Position numbers and translations under genes: made by a program. Shown here in pieces: positions 21,441 to 35,100 of a stretch of 64,000 nt of DNA. How positions within the stretch are numbered: position 1 is the stretch's first letter; each line of letters opens with the position of its first letter. The notes under the pieces are model-generated. The model was not told the DNA's origin. It made no database searches and saw only the letters and a program-made list of their open reading frames with translations. The stretch comes from Abelmoschus esculentus (Eukaryota > Streptophyta > Magnoliopsida > Malvales > Malvaceae): the NCBI GenBank assembly GCA_035048815.1, contig JAUCBN010000063.1, forward strand, positions 999,501 through 1,063,500, in the 5' to 3' direction.

Positions 21441-23868
21441 ATGTTCAAACAGATTTTTAGGAAGCTTCCCCGGAAGTCGTCCAAGAATTCGAATAGTCCA
21501 GGTCATGGTGGAAACAATGCTACTTATTCTAGCATATATGGTGGCTCGAGGAGTGGTGGTTTAGTATCTGAGAAGCCGGGAAATTTGAGTGTTTCGTATT
21601 CTCCGGCACCTAATTCTTCAGCTGATGTTGGATGGAAAGGTTCTGATATGAAGCCTTGTGAGAACAATGTGTTATCTGGTTATGAAGCATTGCCTGCTTT
21701 CATTGCTGTTCCAGCCTCGGAGAAACAAAACTTGTTCATAAAAAAGATTCGCTTGTGTTGTGTTGTATTTGATTTCAACGACCCCACCAAGAACCTCAAA
21801 GAGAAGGAGGTCAAGCGGCAGACATTGTTTGAGCTTGCTGATTATGTGACCTCAGCGAACGGGAAATTTTCTGAGACTGTTCTACAAGAAGTTGATAAAA
21901 TGGTATCAACAAACTTATTTAGGAGCCTGAATCCTCAACCGCGTGAGAATAAAGGCGTAGACGGCCTTGATTTGGAAGAGGAGGAACCTTCAATGGATCC
22001 TGCTTGGCCACACTTGCAAATTGTATACGAGTTTCTTTTGAGGTTTGTGGTCTCACCTGAGACTGATACAAAATTGGCCAAAGGATATATTGATCAGTCC
22101 TTCATTATCCGTTTACTCGACTTATTTGATTCTGAAGATCCTAGAGAAAGGGAATATTTGAAAACAATTCTTCATCGCATCTATGGAAAATTCATGGTGC
22201 ATCGACCGTTCATTAGGAGTGCTATAAACAACATCTTTTTCCGTTTTGTTTTCGAGACTGAGAAACATAACGGGATTGGTGAACTTCTAGAAATATTGGG
22301 CAGTATTATTAATGGGTTTACGCTGCCGCTGAAAGAAGAACATAAAGTTTTCCTTGTTCGGGCACTAATCCCCTTGCATAAGCCGAAATGCTTAGCACTG
22401 TATCATCAACAGTTATCTTATTGCATTACTCAGTTTGTGGAGAAAGACTGCAAGCTTGCTGATTCCGTCATTCGGGGGTTGTTAAAGTACTGGCCCATCA
22501 CCAACAGTGCAAAGGAAGTCATGTTCCTAAACGAATTGGAGGAAGTTTTAGAAGCAACGCAGCCACCAGAATTCCAGCGCTGCATGGTACCATTATTTCG
22601 CCAAATTGCTCTTTGTTTGAACTCTCTGCACTTTCAGGTGAGAAGTTTCTGAAAGTATTTTTATTAAGCTTTTCTTTTCTGTTTAGACACGGAAGACACA
22701 TTTTTTAAATAATTCAGTTTGAATGGATCGTATTCTAGATTTTCTTATTTCATATCTCCGACTTGGAGTTCATATTGTTTTACTTACAGTGAGTGCATCA
22801 TATATGCCATATTGTGGATTCATTCTGTATGTATAGTTTGTGGCATTGATTCGACCATTTTTTCTGATTGTTTTATCCTTACTGCTGCTGTCTTCAATGT
22901 CAAGCTTTTCTGTCCTCTGGTGTTGCGAAAATTTCTAAGATCTTTCTTGAACACATCAATTTGTACTTGTGACAGGCCGTGTCATTGGTTCGAATTTCTG
23001 GTAATTTGTGGTTTGCTAATGCCAAGGCACTATAAAATGTTGTTTTCCATTGTAGTTTCATGAGATTCCGTTGATGAAATTAACAGACTATAAAATTGTT
23101 TTGAAAGCGAAATCATTTCATTAATTGAATCATTTTCATATCTGTTCTTGTTTTCTGAGTGCTTTGGTGTTTGATGGTCATATTGGCCAGTTGGAATAGC
23201 TCAGGATTGTCTTACTTGGACTTGGTGCGAGTGTCAAATACGGTTATGTATCCGATAAGTGATATCCGATACTAAAAACACATAGAGAATGATAGCTGTT
23301 AAGTCTGAACTCTGAACGTCATGATTCCGGTAAATGATATCCGATATTAAAATCTTGTTCAATTGTAAACATTTTTGTGAAATAAGTGTGATTTCCGATG
23401 AATGATATCCGATGTTGCAGTCTTTCGTGGAACTTGTATTATTCCATACATTTTTTTCTCTTTTCCTGAATGTCCTTATGCAACTGTTGTTCTTTATCCT
23501 TTGTTGCGTCTCAGGTTTCCGAGCGAGCTTTGTTCTTGTGGAACAACAACCACATTCAGAACTTAATCGTTCAAAACCGCAAGGTTATACTGCCGGTTAT
23601 TTTCCCCGCCTTGGAGAAAAATGCAAGAAATCACTGGAATAAGGCTGTTCACAGCTTGATTTTAAATGTCCGCAAGATCTTCTACGATCTCGATCCGGAG
23701 CTGTGCAAGGAATGCTTGCATAAGTTTCATGAAGACGAATCAAAGGAAGATGAGATTGAAGCGAGACGCAAAACTACATGGAAGCGCTTGGAAGAACTTG
23801 CTGAAAAGAAGGCTTCCGGCAGCAAAGCAATGCTCGATCCCCACAAAGCAACGCCTCGCCAGGTTTGA
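21441..23868 (+). CDS. PP2A regulatory subunit B' (B56), zeta/eta-like
   Basis: Two coding exons, 21441-22637 and 23515-23868, joined in phase 0 across an 877-base intron to 516 residues, close to the usual 500. The N-terminal 75 residues are Ser/Gly/Asn-rich and variable, starting MFKQIFRKLPRKSSK. The rest is the conserved B56 array of HEAT-like helices: LFIKKIRLCCVVFDF, EREYLKTILHRIYGKFMVHR, ELLEILGSIINGF, KYWPITNSAKEVMFLNELEE and ALFLWNNNHI. B56 subunits choose substrates and location for the PP2A phosphatase, binding the A scaffold and short linear motifs in targets. In plants they act in brassinosteroid, stress and defence signalling. The FKQIFRKLPRK start resembles the zeta/eta group I recall from Arabidopsis. 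Confidence 0.95.
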
Positions 23869-25648
23869 TATGGACAGACACTAGTTGATACTTTAAAGAG
23901 TCGAATTTTATACCAGGATCGAAATACTGGTCATGTCTGTGTGGTCGGATGTTGTCGATTCCTCGACTGATACGGAAAATGAAATCGGAGATTGCTGTAT
24001 GATAAGCTCATTGCCTTGTTAGTGAAGTTTAATAAACATTTTTGTTAAATTAACCTATCTATTCTTGAACTTGTCCTACTTAATGCTTCTCCATGGTTCT
24101 GCATCATATCTGTATATTCGTTTACGATATTTAATTCGAATTAATAGATTAATAAATCAAATATCGATGTTTATAAAAATAAATCTGTCTGGCAACAGCT
24201 CACAATAAAAAAAAAACATTTGGAATAAACTGCTTCACTCTTGATGAACAATGATTTGGCAGTATCGGTGTTTGATTAAAGCAGGTCGTGCATGCCACAA
24301 TGATCCTAGTTGGCGCCTCTTCACCAATCATCTTTTTCTTGGGTTAATTAAACTACAAGTCCTTAAGTTCTGACATAGATTATGAATTTAATCCTAAATT
24401 TCAAACTATTAACATAGTATTAATCAAGTCCTTTATTAGTTTGACCATAGTCAAATATGGTGTTATCATATTTAAAACATGTAAATCAATTAATGAGGAT
24501 TGATTTAAGTGATAAGCAATTTAATATTAATCTCAAATTTAAGAGATTAGGTATACAGTATGCAACAGAAAAATTTTGTTGAGAGACTCATTTACACTGA
24601 TTAAAGTCAGTGTCCGACGTTGGCCATTTTGAATTAATCGAGATAAGACTCTAAAAAATTAAAATAACAATAAAAAACATGAAAATTAAATTACTACCAT
24701 ATATCTATTGTATGAACAATTTGAATATGATGAGTTGGAATCTAAACTTGTAAAAATTGATGTATTATTTTTATTGATCAATTGAGTGATTTTTATGTCT
24801 ATAGTTTAAAAGTTCACAATCCTGATAATTATCAAAATATTATTCAGTTGACTTCTACTTATAAAATATACGTGTCTAGTTAACAATTTTTAAAATATAT
24901 AATTAAAAGCTCTCCATTGATATTTTGTTCAAATTATATGTTTATTATAATTAAAAGTAATTTTTTTCTCTTCTTTAAATAAATTTTTTCAAAAAAAAAG
25001 CATCTATGCATTTACAATTTATCCAAAAATAGTAAATACACATTAAGTTATATTTTATCACTTTTAATGCATAAATTAATGATTTAAGTTTACGGAAGAA
25101 TCTATTTAACATAATATTGATATTTTTACCACTCAATTATAAGAAATTGAACATTCAGAGACCAATATAAAATTTAAGCCATAGTTTGAGGGTGTTTGGT
25201 GAAATTAACCCTTGTTCTTTATCACTAAAGTTTCAATCTTTTTAAACTCCCTTTTATTTCCCCATAAACAGATTTTGAAATCAAAATCGAAGATTCAGAG
25301 ATTGGATTGAAATTCCAGGTAAATAAATTCGACCCCATCACTGTATTTGCATATGAACATACAAATCTATCTCTTGCTTTACATACAATTCAATTAATAT
25401 TTTATTATGGATTCTTAGAAATTAATCAAAGTTGAAACTTTCAATCGAACTAAAGAAAGTTCTTGAATCATCTCTGACTATTTATCCAGGCAGCCATTAA
25501 AAAGTCCCTAATTGACACATTCAAGACTTTGAATCCTTCTCTGGTCGTCATCAATGGCGTCAAAGCAAACCCTCAAATTTTGAACTTCGTTATACTTCAA
25601 AGTTATCTCCTTTGTTCACCATTTTTGTTTTGTTTGTTTTCATCGGAT
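23869..25648. other. Intergenic, PP2A to carboxylesterase
   Basis: Starts with the 3' untranslated region of the PP2A gene. AT-rich DNA from about 24340 to 25215 begins GGGTTAATTAAACTACAAG and ends GTGAAATTAACCC. This could be an old element with only about 9 bases of inverted repeat, so I do not call it. The end holds the leader of the carboxylesterase, where the frame is open back to 25529. Confidence 0.5.
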
Positions 25649-27214
25649 ATGCCGAGCTTAGCGGTGAAACTCTACAGTATCTTCTTCAAGTTGCAGCAAA
25701 GATATGTGCTTCATAATCTAACGAAAGGTCCGATTGATGGTGCCGATCCGTTCGGTGTAACTTCACGGCGTGATGAATCGACGGCTGCTAGCAACCCTTC
25801 GTTCAACGAGGGTGTTGCCACCAAGGACATCCATATCGACCCTTTTTCGTCTCTTTGCATACGGATTTTCCTTCCGGATACGGTGGTTAGCGCTGACCCG
25901 ACAGTATGTGAAAACAGAAGCAAAGATGGGAGTTTTGTATACAGTGGATACTCTCCTCAACCGGGAACAAAGCACAAGAAATTACCCGTGGTGTTACAAT
26001 TTCACGGTGGGGCTTTCGTTGCCGGAAGCAATGATAGCGTAAGGAACGATGTGTTTTGTCGGAGGATCGCTAAGCTTTGCGATGTGATTGTAGTTGCGGT
26101 CGGCTATAGGCTGGCGCCGGAGAGCCGTTATCCGGCTGCGTTCAATGATGGTTTGAAGGTGTTGAATTGGTTGGCAAAGGAGGCAAATTTGGCTGAATGT
26201 GGGAAGTGGATGGGGAATGGGAGAAGGAGAATGAATGCTCATGTTTTCGATGGGTTTGGTGCTTCCATGGCTGAACCTTGGTTAGCTGCTCATGGAGATC
26301 CCTCTAGGTATGAATTTAGTTCTTCACTTTTCGATCAATTTGATTCATTTCGTCATGCTGATAAAGCGTATATATTGTTTTCGATCAATTCGTGTCGTTG
26401 GAGTATTGATTTAGATTCGTTAAGAACTTGTTAGACTAATGAATCAGTTGCTTGTTCATTACTGAAAAAACTGGTGACTTTAGGAATGGTAAGAGATTGT
26501 AAATGCTGTAATTCGAATTATAGACTTATTACATGATTCAACAAGGTTAAAGTTCGGATTCTTGTGGTTAACTTGTGCCTTGCTTGTCAATTAATCATGT
26601 TGGCTGTGGTATTTTCTCTTGTTTGTTGTTTTATCCATGGTATTAATCGACTCTCTTGGTCTTGTTGTCAAAACAGATGCGTACTTCTCGGGGTAAGCTG
26701 TGGTGCGAACATAGCGGATTACGTTGCTCGAAAGGCTGTTGAGGCAGGGAAGCTTTTGGATCCGGTTAAAGTGGTGGCACAAGTCCTGATGTATCCGTTT
26801 TTCATCGGCAGCAATCCAACGGCTTCAGAAATTAAACTGGCAAACTCCTACATTTATGACAAGTCAACATGCTTGCAGGCATGGAAACTTTTTCTACCCG
26901 AGGAAAAATTCGACCTCGATCATCCAGCTGCCAACCCTTTAATCCCTGGCAGAGAGCCTCCTCTGAAGTTCATGCCCCCAACACTAACGGTTGTTGCAGA
27001 ACAAGACTGGATGAGGGATCGGGCCATTGCTTACTCTGAGGAACTTCGGAAGGTAAACATAGACGCTCCCCTTCTCGAATACAAAGATGCTGTCCATGAA
27101 TTTGCAACTCTAGATGTTCTCCTCCAGACACCACAAGCACAAGCCTGTGCTGAAGATATTGCTATATGGGTCAAGAAATACATCTCACTCAGAGGCCATG
27201 AGTTTTCTTACTGA
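25649..27214 (+). CDS. Carboxylesterase, CXE16-like (GID1/HSL alpha/beta hydrolase family)
   Basis: Two exons, 25649-26307 and 26677-27214, join as AG|A in frame to 398 residues. The start MPSLAVKLYSIFFK was preferred to an in-frame upstream Met at 25529 because it is the conserved family start. Features: CATKDIHIDP-type region (VATKDIHIDPFSSL), oxyanion hole HGGA at 119-122, nucleophile elbow GVSCG with Ser227, Asp330 in EQDWMRDRA and His360 in DAVHEF. So the Ser-Asp-His triad is complete. The enzyme should hydrolyse small carboxylic esters in the cytosol; the substrate is unknown. The C-terminal third matches my memory of Arabidopsis CXE16 (At5g14310) almost residue for residue. Odd point: the third oxyanion glycine is Ala122, where most members have HGGG. 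Confidence 0.94.
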
Positions 27215-27614
27215 ATAGATCGGAAAAGAAAAACGAGAGACCCGTCTCGCAGCAACAAAGTCCACAATTTTGCACCATGAGGGCATATAATTTCAGGCTG
27301 CAGGCTCGTTCGTTTCGACTGAGAAGCCTTGCCCCCTTTTTGTTCATATTCTTTGGATTTCTGATGCAATTTCTTCCTTGTTAGCTCACTAGGAATATTC
27401 ATTTGTTCATATTATTTACTTCAACATTGAGATGTAAAATAGTGTATGGAGGAATAAACTGAATGTGATGCAGTCCATCAACATTTATGATTTGAATATG
27501 TTGCCGAAGCTGGCTCCGGCGTGTTATTATCATCGGAATTCGGTTTTCTAACATAATAACTTCTATTATTTTCTATCTCTGTTCCATCACGAGTTTGCTT
27601 CGTCATCATCCCGA
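27215..27614. other. Short spacer between converging genes
   Basis: About 400 bases between the stop codons of the carboxylesterase (plus) and the P450 (minus). It should carry both 3' untranslated regions. Nothing else was seen; a 64-codon frame here looks like chance. Confidence 0.6.
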
Positions 27615-30171
27615 TTAATCCCATAGTTCTTTGTTCACCGTTGGGACGAGTACTAGAGGAGTTTGTTTCCTCGTCGCAAGGCCGAAAATCTCGCTCACAT
27701 CAACATCATCAGTGCTATATCCACGAGGCAATTCCCAGTCAAAGTGAAACAAAAGGCGAGCAAGTGCGATCTCGACAGATGCAAGACCGAAAGTGTAACC
27801 AGGGCAACCTCGCCTCCCGCCTCCGAACGGTAGAAATCGAAAATCTTGATCCTTAACGTCGACGTTCGAATCCTCGAACCTCTTGGGATTATATTGCAGG
27901 GGATTGTCCCATGAATCGGGATCTCTTCCTATAGCGTAAGTGTTGATCAGAACCCGAGTTTTTGCAGGTATTTTGTAGCCATCGAGGATGCACTCATCCA
28001 TGGATTCTCGCGGAACCAGTAACGGTACCGATGGATGAAGTCTCATAGCCTCTTTGATAGCGGATTTGATGAAGTGAAGATGTTGAAGATGGCTCTCGTC
28101 AACGACTTTACCGGTCTGTCGTACGACGGTTCGAACCTCTTGTTGTGCTTGCTTCATTAGTTCCGGGTGTTTAGCCAACTCTGTCATTGTCCATTCTAAG
28201 GTTGATGCTGAGGTATCTGTTCCTGCAACAAACATGTCCTGTTCCATACAAATTAAAAAAAATAAAATTATATATTTGAATTTATAAAATACGAAAATCA
28301 AATTACGACAGACTGAATTTAAGAGGACTTGAATGAAAATTTTGACATTTACACCTCCTTAGTTCTTACATCATTACTTAAGTCTTTAAAGCTGCTGACG
28401 ACACAACGTTATTCCAATTCCACGTGTTAAATTACCATTATTATTTGAAAAAAAAACTTTTTACGCAATATTTAAATAGTTTTTAATTCTCTAAATTAGA
28501 AACAATTGTATTTAAAAGGAGTGTTATTATTTTTAAAAAATTAAAATAAACATTATTGTGTAAACACATTAAATATTAACGATATAAAAAATAAATTATT
28601 AGTATTACTGTCGGCTAATTTATTTTAATTTTTCAATCTTGCATTAAAGAGTCTACTTGGCGTAAGCCTCTCGCCGAATAAACTTTGATTGTGTTTTAAA
28701 TTAAAGTTGGACCATCTCTAAAATTAAAATATATTTGATATAACTTTAATATATTTGATATAGACTTTATTTAAAATTAAAATTTTAAATTTAAATTTAA
28801 AAAAATTTTATTTGTAAAAATTAAAATTCTAATTGTTTTAAAATAGATTTTTAAAATAAAAAATCAATTGATGAATGAACGTTTTCATCAATAATAATAA
28901 TAAAATATAACTTAAATAATTATTTTTTTATAAATTATATTTATAATAATCCATGTTTTATTTAATATTTTTTAAAATTTAAATTTAAATAATCTCCTTA
29001 GAAAAGTAAAATAATTTGATATTAACCCAATATTTATTGGTCAACTTAAATAATCATTAGATCTAACCCTAGATAAAATTTATTTAACAAAGCTTTAAAC
29101 CACATTTAAAATTCATTTATTGTTGATCATTTACTGTTGGAGTATAATATGAATAATTATTTTGTGAATTTTTTTCATATAAAATTATGGTAACTTAAAT
29201 TAATATTTTTCTAAATTGAAGATAATTTAAATCGAGAGGGAAGGAGATATTACCAGAACAAGAGCCTTGAGGTTATCATCTGTAATGGGTACATCCAAGT
29301 TATCTTGCTTTTGCACTCGGAGTAAAACATCAACGAAATCCTCTTTGATCCCTCCAGAATTTGAATTCGAATTAGAATTGATATGCTCCTCAATTATCTC
29401 ATCGCAAACCCTCCTCAACTCGTTCAAATTCTTCGTCAATCTCCTCTTGTATCCGCTCACTGAGTGAATCCACTCCCACTCGGGGAAAAAATCCCCTATG
29501 CTCATCCCCGCGAACAGATCCTGCGTCTCCGTCAACACCGCAGCGAGGTGTCGCTTTCCCTCTTTATCCGACGATCCTACTCCTTCCGTGAACCGCCTCC
29601 CAAACGCCACTCGACATAGGATATCGTTTGCCAACGAGAAGAAAAGCTCGCTGACGTTGACTTCCGATCCTGACTTAGTCGACAACGTATTCAATAACCG
29701 GTTCACTTCCTGATCTCGGACGAATTGGAACGAGCTGACTCGCTTCGAGCTGAGTAGCTCGGTAACGCAGATCTTTCTAGCTTGGCGCCAGTAAGGGCCG
29801 TAAGGGGAGAACGTGACGTCGGAGCAGTTGAAGGAGAGGTTTTGAGCGGAGATGAGTTGAGGACGGTTCGAGAAGACGTGGTCGTGAGTCTTGAGGATGA
29901 GCCGAGCGAGTTTTGATGAGGAGACGACGACGGTGGGGACTTGGCCGAGTCGTAGGTAGATTATCGGACCAAGTTTCTCGGCTAGTTTAGAGAAGGTGTG
30001 ATGTGGCATTTCTGTGAGGAGGTGAAGATGACCGATTATAGGGAGACTCGGCGGTGACGGTGGGATTAATGACGGTGACTCCCGGGAGTTTGCATGCCAT
30101 TTTCGCAGGTAAGAAATGAAGAAAAGGGCTATGAGGGAAATAAGAAGGATTTGAAGGATAAAATAGTCCAT
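27615..30171 (-). CDS. Cytochrome P450, CYP71 family (CYP71AP-like)
   Basis: Two exons, 30171-29254 and 28238-27615, join in phase 0 to 513 residues. The single phase-0 intron (1015 bases, very AT-rich) at this place is typical of A-type plant P450s. Seen: N-terminal membrane anchor (ILQILLISLIALFFISYL), proline hinge PPSPPSLPIIGHLH, and WRQARKICVTELLSSKRV. Then I-helix AGTDTS at 311-316, ExxR Glu369/Arg372, PKRF where PERF is usual, and the heme loop FGGGRRGCPG with Cys451. It is an ER-bound mono-oxygenase fed electrons by P450 reductase. Substrate is unknown; CYP71 members make many specialised metabolites. The subfamily label is from memory of CYP71AP sequences and is tentative. Confidence 0.93.
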
Positions 30172-32184
30172 TTGCTTTCGAGATATAGCCTGTGGTCAAG
30201 GCTTAACTACAAAGTACAAAGGTGCGAATCAATTTATATAGAAGGTTGGACCATTTTTTATGACTAAAACAACCCTAAGTTGGAGTTTGTAATTGAAAGT
30301 TGAAATAAAGGATATATTTGGAAAATCATATTCATTAAAGACCAATAATGACGAGCGGTAGGGAAAGTTAAATGGATTATCCTTTTTTTTTTTATAATAA
30401 ATGCTTAAAATATTTTAAATAAAATAAATTTTAATATTTTATTTTTAATAAAATAAATATTAAAAAATATTAAAAATAAGTATTAATTATTTTTTAATTA
30501 TAAAGTTGATTTATGTATTTATTTTAATAAAAATAAAATTTTATACAATTATTATAATAAAAAGTTTTATAAATTTATTATAAAATATATATTTTTAAAA
30601 ACTCATTTTATACTTAAAACGAAAATTATAACCCTATTTTTTCTCTCTTTCTAGTAGTTTAATTTTAGGATTTAAAATTATTTTATCCGATTGATTTGGT
30701 GATTATAAAAAATTATTTAAATGGGTTAAGTTTTAATTCAAGAATAATTAGGTCGAGTTTGGATTATTTTTTTTAATTATTGGGCACTCAACTCGGCCCA
30801 ATAATATTTAATATATATTTTTAAGTTCAAAATTATATTTTTAATTTAAATTTTATAATATTTATACTTAAAAAATTAAATTTAAATATCTAAATTAGTT
30901 TTATGTTTGTATTATATATTTTTAAGTTTTAAAATTTTAAATATATTTTTATTAATTTATTAATACAGAAATAATAATATTTTTAAATTTTTTATGATTA
31001 ACTTTAATAAATATATGTATATATATATATATAAATATTCTAAAATTAAATTTAAATATTTAATTCTATATTTTCTCAAGTATTATAAAATTTTAAAATT
31101 TATATGTTTAATATATAATTTTTAAATTTTAAAATAAAAAATTAAAAATCAGATACTTAAATTTCACGAATACTCAATAATAAATACTTAATTAAATAAA
31201 CCGTGATATAAACTAAAAAATAAATACTTAAATAAATTAAGTACCCGATTTTTGAATACCTAAAAACTAGATATTTAATAATAAACACCCCTACTTATTT
31301 CACTATTGAAGACCAACAATGATCAACCACGAGTTTTGCAAGCATCAATTAAAGGATTCTTCATTCTTATTGCATCTTAATGACCTGCCGGCTGCCGCCA
31401 TGGTTGGTCTGTTCAGTTATGGTAGCTAGCTGATGACCTTGCTAAATGGACAACGTCGGATAACCTTGAAATTATGGGAGATAAAATTTGATTCGATAAA
31501 ATTAAAATTTTTAATAAAAAAATTTAAATTCTTTTAATTTATTTAAAATTTTATAAACTTGACATAACTTAAAAATATTTTAAATAAAATTTTAAGTTAT
31601 AAAATTAAAATTTGAATAATTTAAATTTTTAGAAATTAATATATCATTTTTTAAATTTAAATCGAATCCACCAATTATGTTTGATATATATGTCAAATAT
31701 AAAAAATGAGAAAATTTATATTTATATGTGGATATAAAAAATTGTTTTAAATAGAATTCGGATCGATTTAGTCAGATTTTTATTAAGATATCAAGAGTCA
31801 GATTAATGTTTTATTATGTCGGATCAAAGATATATATTAAGATCGGATTTGAGTCAGAGTGAATATTTTAATTTTTAGGTCATGATCGAGGTCTATTAGA
31901 TATTTTAATTTTTGGATCGGGGGTCGGGACGGCCAGAAAACCGGCCGCGCCGTTGACATCCCTGTAATTTGGTTAGGACATTATTAGATGCGACAATGTA
32001 CGTTAGAAAAATGCAAAATTTATTATGTTCCAATGTTTTATCCCCTCTTGTCTTATACATGCTTCAACATTCAAGTCCAATGAAAATGGAAGTACTCTAC
32101 ATACAGAGATTACCTGTGAGAGGCTGTGACAGAAAAAAGATATCAGTTTCTGCACCATCGATGCGTTGCAAGAGCAGTTCCGTG
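30172..32184. other. AT-rich intergenic upstream of the P450
   Basis: The first 200 bases contain the P450 leader and probably its promoter. From 30370 to 31900 the DNA is extremely AT-rich, with an (AT)n run near 31014-31034. Two sites look like hAT-type transposon ends: CACCCCTA at 31286-31293, and GACATCCCTG at 31955-31964, the latter next to a GC-rich GGCCGG patch. Partner ends were not found. The last 200 bases are the 3' untranslated region of the response regulator. Confidence 0.5.
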
Positions 32185-35100
32185 CTACACAAACAACCCT
32201 TGATCGGTTGTGTAATACTCCGTGGGATCAAACGGATGCTCGTGATCGAACCTCGGTGTATCGTATAAGTGAAATGGTGTTTCTGATATAACCGCCGGAT
32301 GATTATAGTCGATACAGTTGAGACCCTGCAGACCAGAATTCATGGCATAACAATCACCTTGGAGCCAACACAGTTGCAAGTCCTCGACTCCTATGCCCTC
32401 GTACAGGTTTTTCGGCGAAAAGTCCGACTCTGTGAGGTGGTTTGGGATGGTGTCCTGACTTATCATGCTTGATGTAGGAGCGGAAATGGGGTTGGAAACT
32501 TGATTGCTTAGTGAATGGCTCTTGGAGAGTGCTTCTGTTTGACTTGAACGTTTGACATGGTTGCTTCTGTACTCGTCGAACATAGGCTTAACTTCAAATC
32601 CGCTGCCGGTAGCCTCTTTTTCGGTCATGGAAGGTCCGGGGCTAACGGATACGGTAGGTTGTGGATATTCGGTCTGCATATGATGCTGCAACACAGGTAG
32701 CTGCAGTTGGTTGAATCCGTTTTCTAATTCCAATGGTTCATACTCTTGTTTGAACCGATTTTCAGGAATTTCATTCCATGAGTACCGTACGGTATCGGTA
32801 GAATCGAATGAGGCAAAGTTTACAACCGAATCGACCGATCCAAGAGAATGATCGAAGCTTATCTTTGAGCTCTTGGCTTTACGATGACCCGTAATATCAA
32901 TAGAAAAAGGTCCTCCGGGCTCTGTCATAGACCCTGAAGTAATTCCTTTTCTATCACCTTCATGACCTTTGAGATCTACACTCGGGGCAAGAGTGTGATT
33001 CACCGAAAAACTAAAGGTGCCATTGGACACATTGTCCTGTGTCGAATTCAACGAGTTATGGAAGCCGGAACCGGCAGTAGAATCTTTCGATGATGGATCT
33101 GAATGCATCGTTCCCATGAATGAGGTTTTTATGTCACCTTCCTTCTGCAGCCTACTCAAATAGAGGCGGTACTTCTGCACAAGAGAAATTTTCTTGATGA
33201 GAATCTAAACAGTTAACATCTCTTTTCTTTCACCAGTTTGCATGCCATGAACAATTCAGGGATCAAAAGTTACAAATTCCAAAAGATCAAGAACATAGAA
33301 AATCTGTCATGTCAATCTCTAGCAAAACTAACACAGTTTCTTTTGGTTCATCCATTTGTCGTAAATCCGAAAAACTAAACTAAACCAAGCATGTTTTTTT
33401 CCTCGAAAACACTTTTTTTTCTACCCAAATGAGTATAAGAAAAATGTTAACTAACAGTAGTTCAGCTGTAATCTTTTCGAAAACTTGGCATTACGAAGAG
33501 GAAATTCGGAAGTCCGATTTGTTTACCTGCAAGTGACTGGCAACGTTTTCTCTCGTTAACCATGGTACATTCATCAAGTCCAGTATTTTCTTAGGTCCAA
33601 CTTCTGTCAATCAGACATGAACATGATGTGTTATCACTGAGAGATACATTATTGACAGAAAAGGCTTCAAGCTATTGCTCAAATTACCCGATGATGATCT
33701 AGAATTGAATTCGAATCGTACTTACTGTCATATCCAAACTGGTTTACGGCTTTGACGAATTTTTTGTGAAGGTCTACTGTCCAAACTACTCTGGCTTTCT
33801 TGGTAGATGAAGCATCACCGAGGTCTTTATCGTCACGTTTGTTATCGACATCTTTTCTTTTCCTTCCTGAACTTGTATCTTCTACACCAAGGAAGTGCTC
33901 ATCATCGAACAGCTCGGAGCCATTTCTTGTGAAATGAATACTTTCAATGCCTTCCAGAGTTTCGATGTCTCTCACCTCATGTATCTTCTTTCTGAACACA
34001 TGTTGCCATATATTCCGAAGCTCTTTCATTCTTATAGGTTTGAGAAGGTAATCGCAGGCACCGTGCTGGACACCTTTCATCACTCTTCTTGTTTCTCCAT
34101 CAACAGACATCACTGCAACGTTACAAACGGAGTTTGTGAGACAACGGTTCTATTGAATTCGAAGAAAAAACCCAGAGTTAAACAACATTTGCCATAGAGT
34201 ACTGACTAATGACAGGTAAATCCATTTCCAGGCCAACATGTTCAAGAAGTTTAAATCCATCCATATCAGGCATGTTAACATCACTGATCACAATGTCGTA
34301 ACCATCCTTCCTTTGACGAAGCAAGTTCAGGGCTTCTCGTGCAAGACAACATGTAGTCACTGTAACATACGAAAGCACCAAAAGGAATGTCAGGATCGTA
34401 TAAAAATATGTTTCAATGCTTACTTAATTATAAGACAAAGGCTAAAGGAAGTTGCACCATTGAAGCATCTATAGAAAAAGTTCAATACCAATACAAAAAC
34501 AGGAATACAGTAAACTAGTTAGGCAAGCCAATATCCTGTTAGACCCTGGAATCTGGATGCATCGACCTTGAGTCGAGCTTCAGCCAAGGATTTCCGTTTC
34601 CCCTTCAAGTTTAAAAGCAGATTTCAGTACATTTGGCTAAACTCAAGCTTCATCAATACATCCACCTAATCTTGTTCAGATACTAACGCGAGTAAAGCAG
34701 ATAACCAAAGACATTCCCAGCTCTCATTACCATCCATCAAGTTATAAATTCAGAGCAAAGGGTGGCAGGATTTGCTTGAACTTCCGGATCAATCAACCGA
34801 ATCATAACTCACTACGATCAGTTAACTCCACAGAAGCCTCATCAATATCATCCATGTTAGCAGCAAGATATCAAACCAAACAACACTAACAAAACCATAC
34901 ACATATATAGTTATATACACACCCAAGGGGAGACATAAAAGGCAGAGTTTTCAATTAGTCAGTCCAATTTCATGATCCAATAGTCGAAATGAGCCAAAAA
35001 CACAGCAATTCTGATCAGGGGTGAACACAATATTTAATGTTAGTGGAGAGAACCTACAAAATTTTCGGGTCGAACATATAAAATTTAGGGGGTAAAATAG

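Noticed and set aside
24342..25213. Possible 870-bp transposon with GGGTTAATT ends
   Set aside because: The inverted repeat is only about 9 bases and no target duplication was seen, so it may be chance.
31969..32268. 99-codon plus frame overlapping the 3' end of the response regulator
   Set aside because: It is antisense to the conserved C terminus of the ARR11-like gene and shows no family features.
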